This document shows positions 23,501 to 34,974 of a DNA stretch of 64,000 nucleotides, piece by piece. The position numbers were made by a program, and so were the translations under genes. The notes under the pieces are model-generated. The model was not told the origin of the DNA. It saw only the letters and a program-made list of their open reading frames with translations, and searched no databases. The DNA is taken from NCBI GenBank assembly GCA_026874595.1, contig CM049313.1, positions 62,809,659 through 62,873,658 of the forward strand, in the 5' to 3' direction. Position 1 is the stretch's first letter. The number at the start of each line of letters is the position of its first letter. Source of the DNA: Sipunculus nudus. Taxonomy: Eukaryota > Annelida > Sipuncula > Golfingiida > Sipunculidae.

Positions 23501-26500
23501 GTCCATTATTAAATATGTGTGCAATGTATTAGGAATTTTCCCATTATTTGTGTATCTCTTCCTTGAGAACAAAGTAAATGAAATCTTAACTTTAAAATAT
23601 ATATTAAAATGAAAAGAAAATGTAAATACATAAAATTATACACACAATCAGTATGATACAGTAATTAGAATGTTGAACAATGTTAGCTTACATCTTACAT
23701 GAATATAATTTGCCTAAAAATCAGACCCACTTGTTTATTTTTCCAGGCTGCCTACCACACAGCAAAGCCAGCATTACTTGCTCAACAGCTAGCAGGATTA
23801 GAACTTCATGAGGCAAAGGCAAGCAGTCACTAGCACACCCCATCATCAACCAATCACCCAGTCATCAGCACACCCTATTATCCACCAATCACCCAGTCAC
23901 CAGCACACCCCATCAACCACCGATCATGCAGTCACCAGCAAACCCTATCAACCACCAATCACCCAGTAACCAGCACAGCCCATCATCTACCGATCATCCA
24001 GTCACCAGCACACCCCATCATCCACCAGTCACCCAGTCACCTGCACAACCAATCATCCACCATCACCCAGTCACCAGCACACCCCATCATCCACCAGTCA
24101 CCCAGTCACCAGCACAGCCCATCATCCACCAGTCATCCAGTCACCAGCACACCCCATCATCCACCAATCACCCATTCACCAGCACAACCCATCATCCACC
24201 AGTCACCCAGTCACCTGAACAACCCATCATCCACCAATCACCAGCACACCCGATCATCCACCAGTCACCCAGTCACCAGCACAGCCCATCATCTACCAAT
24301 CACCCAGTCACCAGCACACCCCATCATCCACCAGTCACCCAGTTACCTGCACAACCCATCATCCACCAATCACCCAGTCACGAGCACACCCCATCATCCA
24401 CCGATCACCCAGTCACCTGCACAACCCATCATCGACCAATCACCAGCACACCCGATCATCCACCAGTCACCCAGTCACCAGCACAACCCATCATCCACCA
24501 GTCACCCAGTCACCAGCACACCCCATCATCCACCAATCACCAGCACACCCCTTCATCCACCATTCACCCAGTCACCAGCACAGCCCATCATCTACCAATC
24601 ACCCAGTCACCAGCACACCCCATCATCCACCAGTCACCCAGTCACCAGTACACCCCATCATCCACCAGTCACCCAGTCACCAGCACACCCCATCCACCAG
24701 TCACCCAGTCACCAGCGCAACCCATCATCCACCAATCACCCAGTCACCTGCACAACCCATCATCCACCAGTCACCCAGTCACCAGCACAGCCGATCATCC
24801 ACCAGTCACCCAGTCACCTGCACAACCCATTATCCACCAGTCAACCAGTCACCAGCACAACCCATCATCCACCAATCACCCAGTCACCAGCACACCCTAT
24901 CAACCACCAGTCACCAGCACACCCCATCATCCACCAGTCACCCAGTCACCTGCACACCTCATCATCCACCAATCACCCAGTCACCAGCACACCCTATCAA
25001 CCACCCATCACCCAGTCACCAGCACATCACATCAACCATAGGTCACCCAGTCACCAGCACATCTGTAACCTTACTTGCTGACCAGTGTCAGTTTGTATGG
25101 TCCTAGACATCTCTCCTCAAATAATGCCTGCAGGGGTACCTGTATTTAATTCTAGGCTTATATCAGTTTGAAAAGATATATATTAATATACTTTAATAGT
25201 GAAGAATACTCAAATGATCTCTAGCTGTAATTAATTGATTAATAAACTTGTAATATTGTGAAGCATAGTTCTGTGAATCTTTTCATGTAAAATCTTTTGG
25301 TGTGACAAATTTTAATTTTTCATTTAAATTTACTTTTAAATTTCAGTTTTAGTCCTGATAGAAACATGATATAGGAAACAAAAAAACAAAAAAAAAGGAA
25401 GTATTTTTCAGATTATTTAAATATTTGCCACTAAAAAGTGATTTACAGTTTTGGGTGCTTAAAATAGCATACCTTTGTATATAAAAAATTAAAAAGTTAC
25501 AAATCATTTGAAAATGAATGAAAAGTTAAAAAAATATGTAACCAACAGTAATATCACTGTAGCAGGTTCACAATAATGTATACTTAATTAGCTCTAATAT
25601 GAACATTCACCACTTTTGGAATGAGTTTAGATATAGGGAATTTTGACAATAATGATTCTTTAAAGTAAAGTACAATATGATAGGTTTCTCTTTCTGCCCC
25701 GTGACCAGGTGAAGTCTATTGTTGATGCGTGGATGGGAGCAGCTAGAGACGTGGTTGACAAACTGAGAAAGAAAACGCTGGCTCCAAAACAGGTCGGAGT
25801 TCATATAACCAAGGGATCAGTCATTATTTTCTTCTTTTTTTCTGTTAAAAAAATCATGAATTGGCACAGGTGACACAGTCAGTTTTGTTGAATAAGAATG
25901 ACAGTACACACAAAATTAACAAATGCCTTTGTATGCAAATTCTAGAAATAAACCAGAAAACATAGTCATTTTATAAGACATCAGAGTTGATTTCTAAAGG
26001 ATCAGGCAGTGTACTGTATTTGGCTTCTTATTCACAAGGTCATATTTTTATATGCTTATCATATTATGGTATAACCACCTTCCGTCCTTCTGTCTATCAG
26101 TTAACTTTTAGTGTTGCTGCAATAATTTACCATAGCTTGGATGAATTTCACAAAACTCACCAACAGATTATCTCGCCTGACTTTGATTATGGGCAACATC
26201 AATGCATATTTAGTAAAGTCACAGGTCACTAGGCTTCTTTGTGGTGTTGCCATGATTCCTTATGAAGAATATGAAGGATTTTGATAAAACTCATCAGAAA
26301 TGTTGTTATGGAACCTAGTAACAACAGATCACGTTGTTGTGACAAGCAAAAATTTTGTTATGAGATGAATAAAAATCATATTCTGTAACACTAGGCAGCG
26401 TGAAATGTCTAGGGGAATGAATAAAGAAGTCAGTGGTTTTTTGTTAACAAATAATTATAATTAATTCTTAAAACAATCCTAACATTAAAATACACTAAAT

Positions 26501-29500
26501 CAATAAAATTACACAGTATATAACAACAGTATAACAGTAAATCAATACAATTACACAGTATAATAAATAAAGTGGACAGTACCAGATTGAGTGTCTGGAT
26601 CCTAGGCTTTTCTGGATACCACCACTGTCACAGTTCAACAAGTCCTTTAAAACTAATAATCCACGTTAACAGTTCAAATAGTCCAAAGTAAAACTCTTGT
26701 AATAATCCCGAAAGCAAACTGGAGACAGGCTGCACTAAATCTGCATAGTGTTTGTATAATCCCTGACACTACTGCAATTATCTGATAGATCCAAAACTGA
26801 CTCACACTCTTCTGTGTCAGCTGGAATATTTCTCTCTCTCTCTCAGGCTATAAATACAGCTATTTATAACTTTTTCATCCGAAAATTCTAGAAATGGTAA
26901 ACTCCATAGAACAATACACACATTACAGGAACACACTTGAAACATCTAGAACAAAGACAGGTGTGTTTCTACACATCAGGGTTTAAACAATGCAGATTAC
27001 ACTGAGCCAGCACCCGGCCAGGCGAGGTTGCTACAGCAATGAGCCATGCCGGCACCACATAAGAAGGGTCAACAACACCATGGGTACAATAAAACAGACA
27101 TCTGTAACAATGTATATCACTAAAATTAACTCTAAGAATTTCCATTTCCAGGAAAATCCAATCATATTTTATTAGGTCAGAGGTCACCTCACATTGGAGG
27201 CACATTGGTGATTTACCAAAAATCCTATGGATTTTCTTGAAACTCTTTATACATATTTTCCAATAGTTTCTCACCTGAATTACCTTCTCATCAAAATTTA
27301 TGCATATATAATGGGGTCAGAGGTCACCAGATAGATACATGACAGACATATTATAACCTACACTGAGTATATCCATCAGTAAAGTTAGTTGATATGAAAC
27401 CAAGGAACATTATATTTGCAAAGATTCCAAAATACCCTTCTCATTCAGTTCTAAGAAAAATATGAATAGAAGTTGCATCTCAGATTGTATGGAAAGGTTT
27501 TTGAGTATGTGAAAAGTGTTTATATCTCTAAAGAAAGTGGCATTACTGTAGGTTTGAATTTAGATGATCTAAGTGTGAAATTTTAATGTTGTTTGTAGCT
27601 TGAGAGTGTGAACTGGAGGCTAAACCTTCAGATGGCTCAACAGAACCAAACCAAGATGAAAAAGCCAAATGCTCAGCTACAGTTCACCGTCAGGGATGAC
27701 CCTACACAGGTTAGTATACCTTAGAATCTATTTCAATTAAATTGAAGGATAAACCTACAAAGGTGATTGTACATTTTCACCTGCTCCACTTAAATTCAAA
27801 CAATGAACCAACATCATAAAATAGTGAGCTGCCTCATTTAGTGGATGGGTTGTAACATTATGGAATAAAAGCCTTCCTTTAATTTAGGTCTGCATGTTTC
27901 AGAGGTCAGATCCCAGAGTAATTTTCATGTTGTCTTCAAGATGGCGCTGCCTGGTTTACTGCTGTTTTATGTTTACTATCCATCATGCTATTAATTATCT
28001 AACATTAAAGATATTGTACATGATATTCTAATTCAGTGTATGAGAACTCAGTAGAAGAACACATGGTTGAACTGTATCTGGATTTGATATATTAATGTAA
28101 CTTGACTTATTTAAAACGGTGGAATTTCATTCTTTTCAATCAAGATTATTCCCAGGCCGGGATCATGACTGTTTGTGTATACAATTGAATACAGAGTCTT
28201 GGCCCACTGATATGTGGAGCAGTGTATTTTTGTTGCAGAAAGCCTGCTTTATATGAACACCAGGTTTGAAAAAAATTAATAAATAAAATCCCACATCTGC
28301 TGGTTAAGGAAATATGACACATTCATTTCCTTTATACTGGCTCATCAGTCATAAGGGTCAGATAAATTTTAAATTTGATGGCTCGCCACAAACTTTTTCA
28401 AAGTTCTGACCATTTAACCAGTTGATTTTTGTTTTTATGAATGATGAATAATATTTTGTTTATTTTGCAGGAAAGAGAGAAAATACGGGTAGAATTTTCC
28501 CATGAAGAGCTATATGATTTCTATAACCAGGTGAGACACACTGTTACAGACATGTCTCATGGACTTAAGATCTCAGATGTGTATCCTTTCATATAAGATT
28601 TTACATTTAAGTATATATACATAAAGACCAGTCATCCATTTAATTGATTAATTGGCACACCACTATATATATATTGTTAAGGAACCTAATATAAACAGAT
28701 CACATATGCGTGATGAACACAAATTTTGTAATGGAGATAAAAAAAATCAGATTCTGTAACACTAGGTAGGGTGAAATGTCTAGGGGAATAAATAAAGAAG
28801 TCAGTGGATTTTTGTTAACAAATAACTATAATTTATTCTTAAAACGACCCTAACAATACAATGCACTAAATCAATACAATTATACAGTAAAACAGCGTTA
28901 TAGCAACAAGTCAATATAATCACACAGAAAGATAATGGTACAGTACCTAGATACAAACACTGTCACCACGATAAGTCCTTTGAATGTAAACTCTCAGAGA
29001 ATGACAGTCCAGTGGAAAGTTCTTGCAACAACACAGAAATAAAACTGAAGTCCAAATGTATAAAATCTAGGAGAAAATCTTTGAAAATGTATAATTGCCG
29101 CATTCGTTGGAAAAGGTCTTAGAATCTGACACAGGCTTCTGCGTCTGCTGGTATCTGCTTTGCTGTCTGCCCTCTGGTTATAGAAAACAGCCCCTTTATT
29201 TACCTTCACACCTCAAACCGGGAATTTTCCACTTCTTGAACAGTCTATAAGTTCTTGCACAACACACGTTTCAGGAATTATCTAGGAAGACATAGCCATG
29301 TGTCTCCACACACACCAGATTCATCACGTGTTCCACGACTAGGCGTGAAAACCCAAGGCTTACATAACAATGAGAGTTCAACCAGTAAGGATTAAACATA
29401 AAATGTTATACGCAGCCAGACGAGAACGCTACAACATGAGTTACACCCGTGCAACACAATAAAAAGAACACCTGTAACACTCCCCTTCCTGTAAAAAAAA

Positions 29501-31834
29501 AGAAAGTTTTCACAGAAAACTTTCTTTTTGCGATCACAATCACTAAATTTTTACAACATCTCAAAAGTCATCTTATATACAACATTACATAAACATCTTG
29601 TTCACAACATTTCATAAACATCTCGATAAGCAATCAGCAAGTAAATTGTCTTTCCCTTTAATGTGTATGATATCAAGATTGTAATCCTGTAAGAACAAAC
29701 TCCATCTCAACAATCTTTGATTTTTACACTTCAACTTGTTTATGAACATGAGGGGATTTTGATCACTGAAGACAATGATAGGCCTGACTGATGAAGCAAC
29801 ATAAACTCCAAAATCAAAGCCAAACATTCTTTCCAATAGTGGAGTAGTTTTTCTGGTTTGCATTAAACTCTTGAGAAATACAGTAACAAATTGGATGATC
29901 TATGCCATCATTACCTTCTTGTAACAACACAGCACCAGCAGCAGTATCACTAGAATCTACAGCTAACCTAAAAGGTACAGAAAAGTCTGGAGCTGCTAAA
30001 ACTGGTGAACTTTGCAGAATTGCTTTCAAATTCTTAATTGCATTTTCACACTGAACACTCCATACAAACTTTTGTTTCTTCTTTAACAAATTAGTCAGAG
30101 GTTCAGCTATAGCAGCAAATTTGGGGAAAAACTTCCTGTAGTACCCAACCATACCAAGAAAACGCATTAATTGCCTTTTTGTTTTCTGGTCTAGAAAATG
30201 CAGAAATAGCACTTATTTTAGCATCAATAGGTTTTACCTGACCCTGCCCTACAATATGACCCAAAAATGTTACTTGTGCATGACAAAACTCAGATTTTAC
30301 TAAGTTGATGGTCAGACATGCTTCACTGAGTCTTTCGAAGAGGTCACAAAGAATTTGCAGATGTTTCTCACAGGTGTCGCTGTACATGATAAGGTCATCC
30401 ATGTATGTGTCACAGTCCTGAATGTCCTTGACAACCATATGGATGAGGCGCTGGAACCTGGCTGGCGAGTTCTTCATGCCAAATAGCATAACTTTATACT
30501 TGTACAGTCCTTGCAGCATCACAAATGCGGACACTTCTTTCACTCGATCTGTCAGAGGAACTTCCCAGAATCCTTTTAGCAAGTCAAACTGAGACATATC
30601 AGGAGCTACTGACTCTATCAATACAATCATCGATCCTCAGAATTGGGAACGTGTCAGTCTTGGTGACAGAGTTCAGTTTTCGAAAATCTGTGCACATACA
30701 GTAACTTCCATCAGGTTTTGGCACAAGAATACATGGTGAACTCCAGTTACTGTTACTAGGTTCAATCAAATCATTGTCCAGCAAATATTGAATCTCTTCC
30801 TGTAGATACTTTTTGCTTCTGGATTCAGTCTATATGGATGTTGCTTGACTGCGCTTGCCTCGCCAACATCGACATCATGGCACAACATGTTAGTTCGCGG
30901 TGGAATGTCACTAAACATTCAAAAACATTGAAAATGTATAATTGATAAGGTCTTAGAATCTGACACAGGCTTCTGCGTCCGCTGGTATCTGCTCTGCTGC
31001 CTGCCCTCTGGTTATAGAAAACAGCCCCTTTATATACCTTCACACCTCAAGCCGGGAATTTTCCACTTCTTGAACAGTCTATAATTTCTTGCACAACACG
31101 CGTTTCAGGAATTATCTAGAAAGACATAGCCGTGTGTCTCCACACACACCAGGCTCATGACGTGTTCCACGACCAGGCGTGAAAACCCAAGGCTCACATG
31201 ACAATGAGAGTTCAACCAGTACGGATTAAACATAAAATGTAACAACAACAAGAGTTACGCCCGTGTCACACAATAAAAAGAGCACCTGTAACAATATATA
31301 GTTGTGCAGCTGCAAATGTATATTTGAGAAAAGCTATAGGTCTGTTATCTTAATAGTTCCTATAAAGACATTAATCCCTGTAACTTTACAATTAGCACAA
31401 ACTATCATTTACTCAGTTTCCTGTTTTTCCTGGTAGTCATGTCATATAACAATTTGTATTTCTCAGCTTTTTCAATCCAAATATATATTTTAAAAATATT
31501 ACAATAGAAACAAATCCTTTTTGCAGTTGCTACGATTTTGAAAAATTCAGCTGAGCTTCAAGACCCATGGGTCTCCTGTTTGTGTAATATTATTGAAATT
31601 TTTCTGTGATACCTGATGTAAACAGATTTTGAAAAGGTGAAATATGGAGAGAAACCGTGCAATAATAGATCCTTGTAAAATGTAAAACTGGTCATTAAAA
31701 ATCAATTAAGCTTCTGAGAAATTTGTCCATGATTAGTTGTATAAATGCTGAACCATGATGAAAACTAAATAAATGCTGTAATTTATTTTTTTCAGCTGGA
31801 AACAATTCAAAGGCAGGTGGATTCACTGAACTAG
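17522..31834 (+). CDS. COMMD10: COMMD10, COMM domain-containing protein 10 (8 coding exons, 198 aa)
   Basis: Subunit of the Commander (CCC/retriever) complex, which acts in endosomal cargo recycling. Coding exons: 17522-17550, 22860-22950, 23246-23356, 23747-23818, 25709-25792, 27599-27709, 28471-28530, 31796-31834. They total 597 nt including the stop, and every junction is phase-compatible. Recognition rests on residues shared with vertebrate COMMD10: LKKAV near the N-terminus, [12 protein letters not shown] in exon 3, and the COMM domain (about residues 130-198) with [19 protein letters not shown] and a terminal [12 protein letters not shown]. Vertebrate COMMD10 is about 202 aa, so this model is full length. 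Introns are GT-AG except intron 4, which has a GC donor. Exon 1 is the least certain part. It rests on an ATG in an AAGATGGCG context, the right phase and plausible N-terminal length, but its donor (AA|GTGGGT) is only fair. Introns 1, 4, 5 and 7 carry repeats or transposons. Confidence 0.5.
17774..18190. mobile_element. MITE-like element with GCGGCGTTCGTTACC termini
   Basis: Left end GCGGCGTTCGTTACC and right end GGTAACGAACGCAGC are inverted repeats, flanked by AAT on each side (possible 3-bp duplication). Internal inverted segments (GTACGAGTTTCCCAGTGGG-like and its complement) are present. No coding sequence. A PIF/Harbinger affiliation is possible but unproven. Confidence 0.5.
18734..19697. 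mobile_element. Non-autonomous hAT-like element, 964 bp, 8-bp target duplication
   Basis: Terminal inverted repeats CAGGGTTGGGC / GCCCAACCCTG with exact 8-bp direct repeats GTCAACAT at 18726-18733 and 19698-19705. Sub-terminal stretches are rich in AAACCCGGGTTTTA-type motifs in both orientations. There is no transposase frame. CAG...CTG ends and an 8-bp duplication are the hAT signature. It lies in COMMD10 intron 1, nested in older repeat DNA. Confidence 0.5.
21019..21298. mobile_element. MITE with AAGTATGGTTGTCAGGCAC termini, copy 1
   Basis: Left AGTATGGTTGTCAGGCAC and right GTGCCTGAGGACCATACCTT are inverted repeats. The body (CATATGATCAGGGAAAA, AAAATTGTATTATTTTATC, TTGAAAGATGAAAAT) matches 48723-48982. 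Lies in COMMD10 intron 1. Confidence 0.5.
23816..23824 (+). promoter_or_regulatory. GC-type 5' splice site of COMMD10 intron 4
   Basis: Exon 4 ends ...GAGGCAAAG followed by GCAAGC. AAG|GCAAGC fits the strict consensus for GC-AG introns. Exon 5 at 25709 continues in frame after CAG. No in-frame GT donor lies between this point and the stop codon reached by read-through a few codons downstream. Confidence 0.5.
23826..25065 (+). repeat. Minisatellite in COMMD10 intron 4 (CACCCAGTCACCAGCACA-type units)
   Basis: About 1.2 kb of imperfect tandem units built from CACCCAGTCACCAGCACA and CCCATCATCCACCA in variable order, roughly 30-36 bp per unit. The strand is C/A-rich with almost no G runs. It starts within about 10 bases of the intron 4 donor. 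Its lack of stop codons in one frame gives a 371-codon open frame (23926-25041) of only H, P, S, T, Q, I and V, which I regard as an artefact of the repeat. Confidence 0.5.
26304..27109 (-). mobile_element. Solo LTR of the same gypsy family (806 bp) in COMMD10 intron 5
   Basis: Starts TGTTATGGAACCTAG and ends CATCTGTAACA, colinear with the LTRs at 28675 and 61810 but more diverged. Flanked by ATGT (26300-26303) and ATGT (27110-27113), a clear 4-bp target duplication. No internal region is present, so it is a solo LTR left by LTR-LTR recombination. Confidence 0.5.
28675..29479 (-). repeat. 3' LTR of gypsy copy 1 (805 bp)
   Basis: Full-length LTR; the element reads right to left. Begins TGTTACAGG at 29479 and ends CCTTAACA at 28675. 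Sister LTRs at 31293 and 62620 keep a TATA box (TATATAAAGGGG on the minus strand, near 31030 and 62340), here degraded to TAAATAAA. A minus-strand AATAAA near 28834 may be the LTR poly(A) signal. Confidence 0.5.
29480..29490 (-). other. Polypurine tract of gypsy copy 1
   Basis: AGGAAGGGGAG on the minus strand lies immediately before the 3' LTR start TGTTACAGG. This is the expected plus-strand primer position and confirms the element's orientation. Confidence 0.5.
29495..29529. repeat. Stem-loop beside the polypurine tract, copy 1
   Basis: Inverted repeat AAAGAAAGTTTTC / GAAAACTTTCTTT around a short loop, between the pol stop and the polypurine tract. It is retained in copy 2 at about 62639-62674. 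Confidence 0.5.
29612..30840 (-). pseudogene. Ty3/gypsy reverse transcriptase-RNase H remnant, copy 1
   Basis: The frame is broken into pieces at 30784-30599, 30630-30103, 30212-29814 and 29863-29612. In order these show the RT entry region ([14 protein letters not shown]), FDLLKGFW, the catalytic YMDD (minus-strand codons around 30405-30394), [13 protein letters not shown], and the RNase H start [18 protein letters not shown]. The last piece ends with [17 protein letters not shown] and a stop at 29612. No chromodomain or integrase follows. The motifs match Ty3/gypsy, most like GMR1-type elements in my recollection of the family. Confidence 0.5.
30918..31293 (-). repeat. Truncated 5' LTR of gypsy copy 1
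   Basis: Matches about 29068-29479 of the other LTR, with the same order of sequence (GGTCTTAGAATCTGACACAGG to CACCTGTAACA). The remaining part of the LTR and the adjoining PBS/gag are missing. Contains the LTR TATA box near 31030. Confidence 0.5.
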
Positions 31835-34172
31835 CAAAAAAACAAACAAACTGCATGCTCTTGGAGTGAATGTGCTGATGAAAATCTACATTTTTCAAAT
31901 TACCAAAGCATTTGTTTGAGGAATATAAGCTGATGTATAAATGCTTCGAAATCTGGTTACATTTTTACATCTATCTTCTCCTTTGTTAGGAAAAATTAGT
32001 AATGTAGAGGATTGAGAACACAAATTCCAAATCACTCATTTTTTAAAGAGTCACTCTTTTTGTTTAAGGATTTACTAAAAATAATGCTAAAAAAATCTTT
32101 ATTTCACTTTTTTTTAGCAGCACTTTTCCCCCTTTTATTTCAGTAAAAGAGAAATGAGATGTGCTATTTCTCTCCTGCTATAACAGTCCTCTGTTAGAAC
32201 AAGAATGCCACACATCACAATTTTCGTATGTGCAGATGACCAGCATGTGTCAGCACATTTTTAGGCATAACCATATGCTAGTAAGATATGATTGCTATTT
32301 GCATCTCCTGTGACACACTACAGGATGGGATCAAAGGATTCCCTCATCTGTCAGTCCATCCATTCATGTGTCTGTTACCTTTTCTTAAGTACCACAAAAT
32401 CTTAGAAACTGCTGTACAAACATATTTCTGCTTAAATGCTGTATATTATATGGGTCTCATCTTAATAGTTTAATTAGATATGGTTGAATTTCTGATCTTT
32501 TACATTTTTCCAAATTAACGTGACACAGTGTCTAAAATACTTTAAAGAATGAATTATTAACAGTAATTAAAATGAACTTTTCTCAAATTCCAAACTCAGT
32601 AAGAAGATTTTGTCCTCTAAGCAATGGGAATCTTGTTCATTCTGATGTTTTTTTCTGCTGTTATGGCATGGACCACTCGTATATTTAGCGCATATCAGTC
32701 ATGTGTACCGCTTAGGTAAGAGGGGAATTGAATTATTGATTTTCATAGATCAATGAACCACCATTTATACATCATTCTAAAGTTAAAACACAAGATTCCT
32801 ATCATTATATAATCAGGAAAGATTCAGTGTTCCCCCAAAACAATCAAATGGACCAGATGATCTTCAGATTTGTGATCATATTAAGAAGTTCCACAGAGAC
32901 CAGTAAATTAGTTTCAACATCTGACACCAGGAAGAGCCCTCGGTCGTTACCTTCAGGATGTTCCACACTGTGCATATGATAGCTTTGTTATATTTCCTAA
33001 TTAATTAAATTATTAGTTATAAGCAGAATGTAGGGAAATTTTTTATTAGAGTTTCTAAGACTGTATTGAATAATTCAGTATGTGATGTAGGGAGGGTACT
33101 ACAGCAATGACAGATCATACATGGACATTCAAGTCATAGCCAAGGAGCGAGTGTGTATGTTATGTTTAATACTCATGAAATCATGCTTAATATACAAAAC
33201 TACTGTTCTAGTAATCATGAATGAGAGATTTTTATGAAAAGTTAATTTGTGCGAATTTAATGTCGAATGGTGGCATTTTACTGACATATATATATATATA
33301 TATTACCTTTGTTTATATGTAACATGTTTATATAATGATGTATATTAAATAAATGTTACCTGGAGCTTGTTGCTTATCTTCTTTTTAGAATAACAATATT
33401 GCCCGATATATGTGTTAAATAATGATACCACATAACTATCAGATGATCCACGCAGCCATAATCACCATTGTAGAAATTTCAAATACTGTATATAGGTTCA
33501 TCTCCCCGAGTTCTGTGTCTGCAATGATATTTTAAGCATCATGTACTCAGATATAATACGTGGAAGTTAACACTTAATTGAATCAACCAATTATCTGCAA
33601 CTTTGAAAAGGAATTGATTAAAGACTTACGATTTCATAGTTTTTAATTCCCATTTACTAAAACATATTCGTAATTGACCTTATGATTTAGTTGTAAAGTC
33701 ACCTGTTAAGATAGACCCAGTCGTGGCTCTGTAGTGTATACAACTGGGTCTACTGTTAAGACTAACATATCAAGCCTCATTGTTAGGCAAAAACATTTGA
33801 ATTATCAGCCCACCTTGGTAAATATTCATATGAAATATCCAATTTCAGATCAGCTACTCCACTTGACATTGCATTTTGGAATGCAGATTAATTATTGGAA
33901 GTATAAACCTTTGTGCAAAGAAAGGTTATGTCCCGATAGATTTTAACGAATTGTCCCTACAATGTGATTCTGCTAATTTCGTTTGCAAAGTTTGGTATGG
34001 TAGGCATATAAATGTAGCTTTGAGTGCGTGTCAATTTCAACACTGTTATTTTGGGACACGGTTATTAACAATTCATATCAAAAAGTTTAGTGAGCAGGCC
34101 CAGTGGGAATAACGGATGCATTTTGGAAGAGCAATATTCGATATAATCCGAATTGCTCGTAAGAAAGCACGT
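31835..34172. other. COMMD10 3' UTR and downstream flank
   Basis: A+T-rich with an AT microsatellite at about 33285-33302. No further exons recognised up to the G/C MITE at 34178. Confidence 0.5.
33348..33353 (+). terminator. Candidate COMMD10 polyadenylation signal AATAAA
   Basis: AATAAA followed by a GT-rich stretch (TGTTACCTGGAGCTTGTTGC). It implies a 3' UTR of about 1.5 kb after the stop at 31834. It is the best plus-strand signal I found downstream, but usage is unproven. Confidence 0.5.
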
Positions 34173-34177
34173 TGAAG

Positions 34178-34370
34178 CAGGGACGGATTTAGGAAAGGGT
34201 CCAACCCAGGAGGACTAATGAAAATCCTAAAAAAAAGTCATCAGGTCTGGAAAAGGGGGGGGGGTCCAGGCCGCAAATTACGTCTAAAACCCCTTAAAAA
34301 AGGTTGCTTCAGGTGAAAAAGGGGGGGGGGGGGTCCTCCCCCCCCCCCCCCCCCCCCGGATCCGCTTCTG
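34178..34370. mobile_element. G/C-homopolymer MITE, copy with 5-bp duplication TGAAG
   Basis: 193 bp. Starts CAGGGACGGATTTAGG and ends GGATCCGCTTCTG, flanked by TGAAG at 34173-34177 and 34371-34375. Opposite orientation to the 37040 copy; contains long G and C runs. Confidence 0.5.
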
Positions 34371-34757
34371 TGAAGGCATGTGTTTTCATCATTTTTCACA
34401 CGGGGTGGATATGAGTTGCCCTCTATTGAGTGCCCTCTGATGCTATCACGCAGGAAATTAACGCCAGCTGTTCAGTAAATCCAATCACCAGCTTGGTAAT
34501 GGCAGGGATAACGAATGTTTCAGTAATTGACGTCCGTGGAGGCGAACATCGGGAGATAATACAAGGAAACTGCATAATTGGTGTCATTTAAAAATAAACT
34601 GATGACGAAGGCCGCGAAGGTCACTTATTATCCAAGCTTCCCTTGCGAATTCATTAGACAGAAACCGTCTGCTCAGTACTGATCGGCCGCGACCTATACG
34701 TTCACTGCTGTCGTCATCGTTACTGGAAACTCTGAGATTGGTATGCTGAATAGAGAC

Positions 34758-34974
34758 AAGAAGCGGATCCAGAGGGGGCATCCAGGGGGTCCGGACCCCC
34801 TTTTTTTGCAGCCTCCGCAACCTTTTTTTATGGGTTTCAGACTAAAATTTGCGGCCTGCCTCCCCCATCCCCCACCCCGGCCACCTTTTCCCCGAACGCG
34901 AGATTTGTTACAGGTTTATCATTAGTCCTGTTTGGTTTGACTCCACCTTTTCCTAAATCCTGAATTCGCCCCTG
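34758..34974. mobile_element. G/C-homopolymer MITE, third copy
   Basis: Starts AAGAAGCGGATCCAG and ends GAATTCGCCCCTG. Flanks GAGAC / GGGAC differ at one base, consistent with an old 5-bp target duplication. Confidence 0.5.

Larger units (their letters stand above)
28675..31293 (-). mobile_element. Damaged Ty3/gypsy LTR retrotransposon, copy 1 (in COMMD10 intron 7)
   Basis: Minus-strand element with an intact-length 3' LTR (28675-29479), a polypurine tract, a truncated pol (RNase H plus most of RT) and a partial 5' LTR (about 30918-31293). LTR ends are TGTTA...TAACA. Flanks are ATAT on both sides, consistent with a 4-bp target duplication although the site is low in complexity. gag, protease and the second half of the 5' LTR are deleted, with the pol/LTR junction near 30918. 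Pol is split by several frameshifts, so the copy is dead. It sits antisense to COMMD10. Confidence 0.5.

Noticed and set aside
23926-25041. 371-codon open frame of His/Pro/Ser/Thr repeats
   Set aside because: It lies wholly within the minisatellite in COMMD10 intron 4. The composition follows the DNA repeat, and the exons on both sides splice around it.
28994-29209. Short minus-strand frame (also at 30825-31043 and 62114-62335)
   Set aside because: It lies in the LTR of the gypsy family and recurs only because the LTR does.
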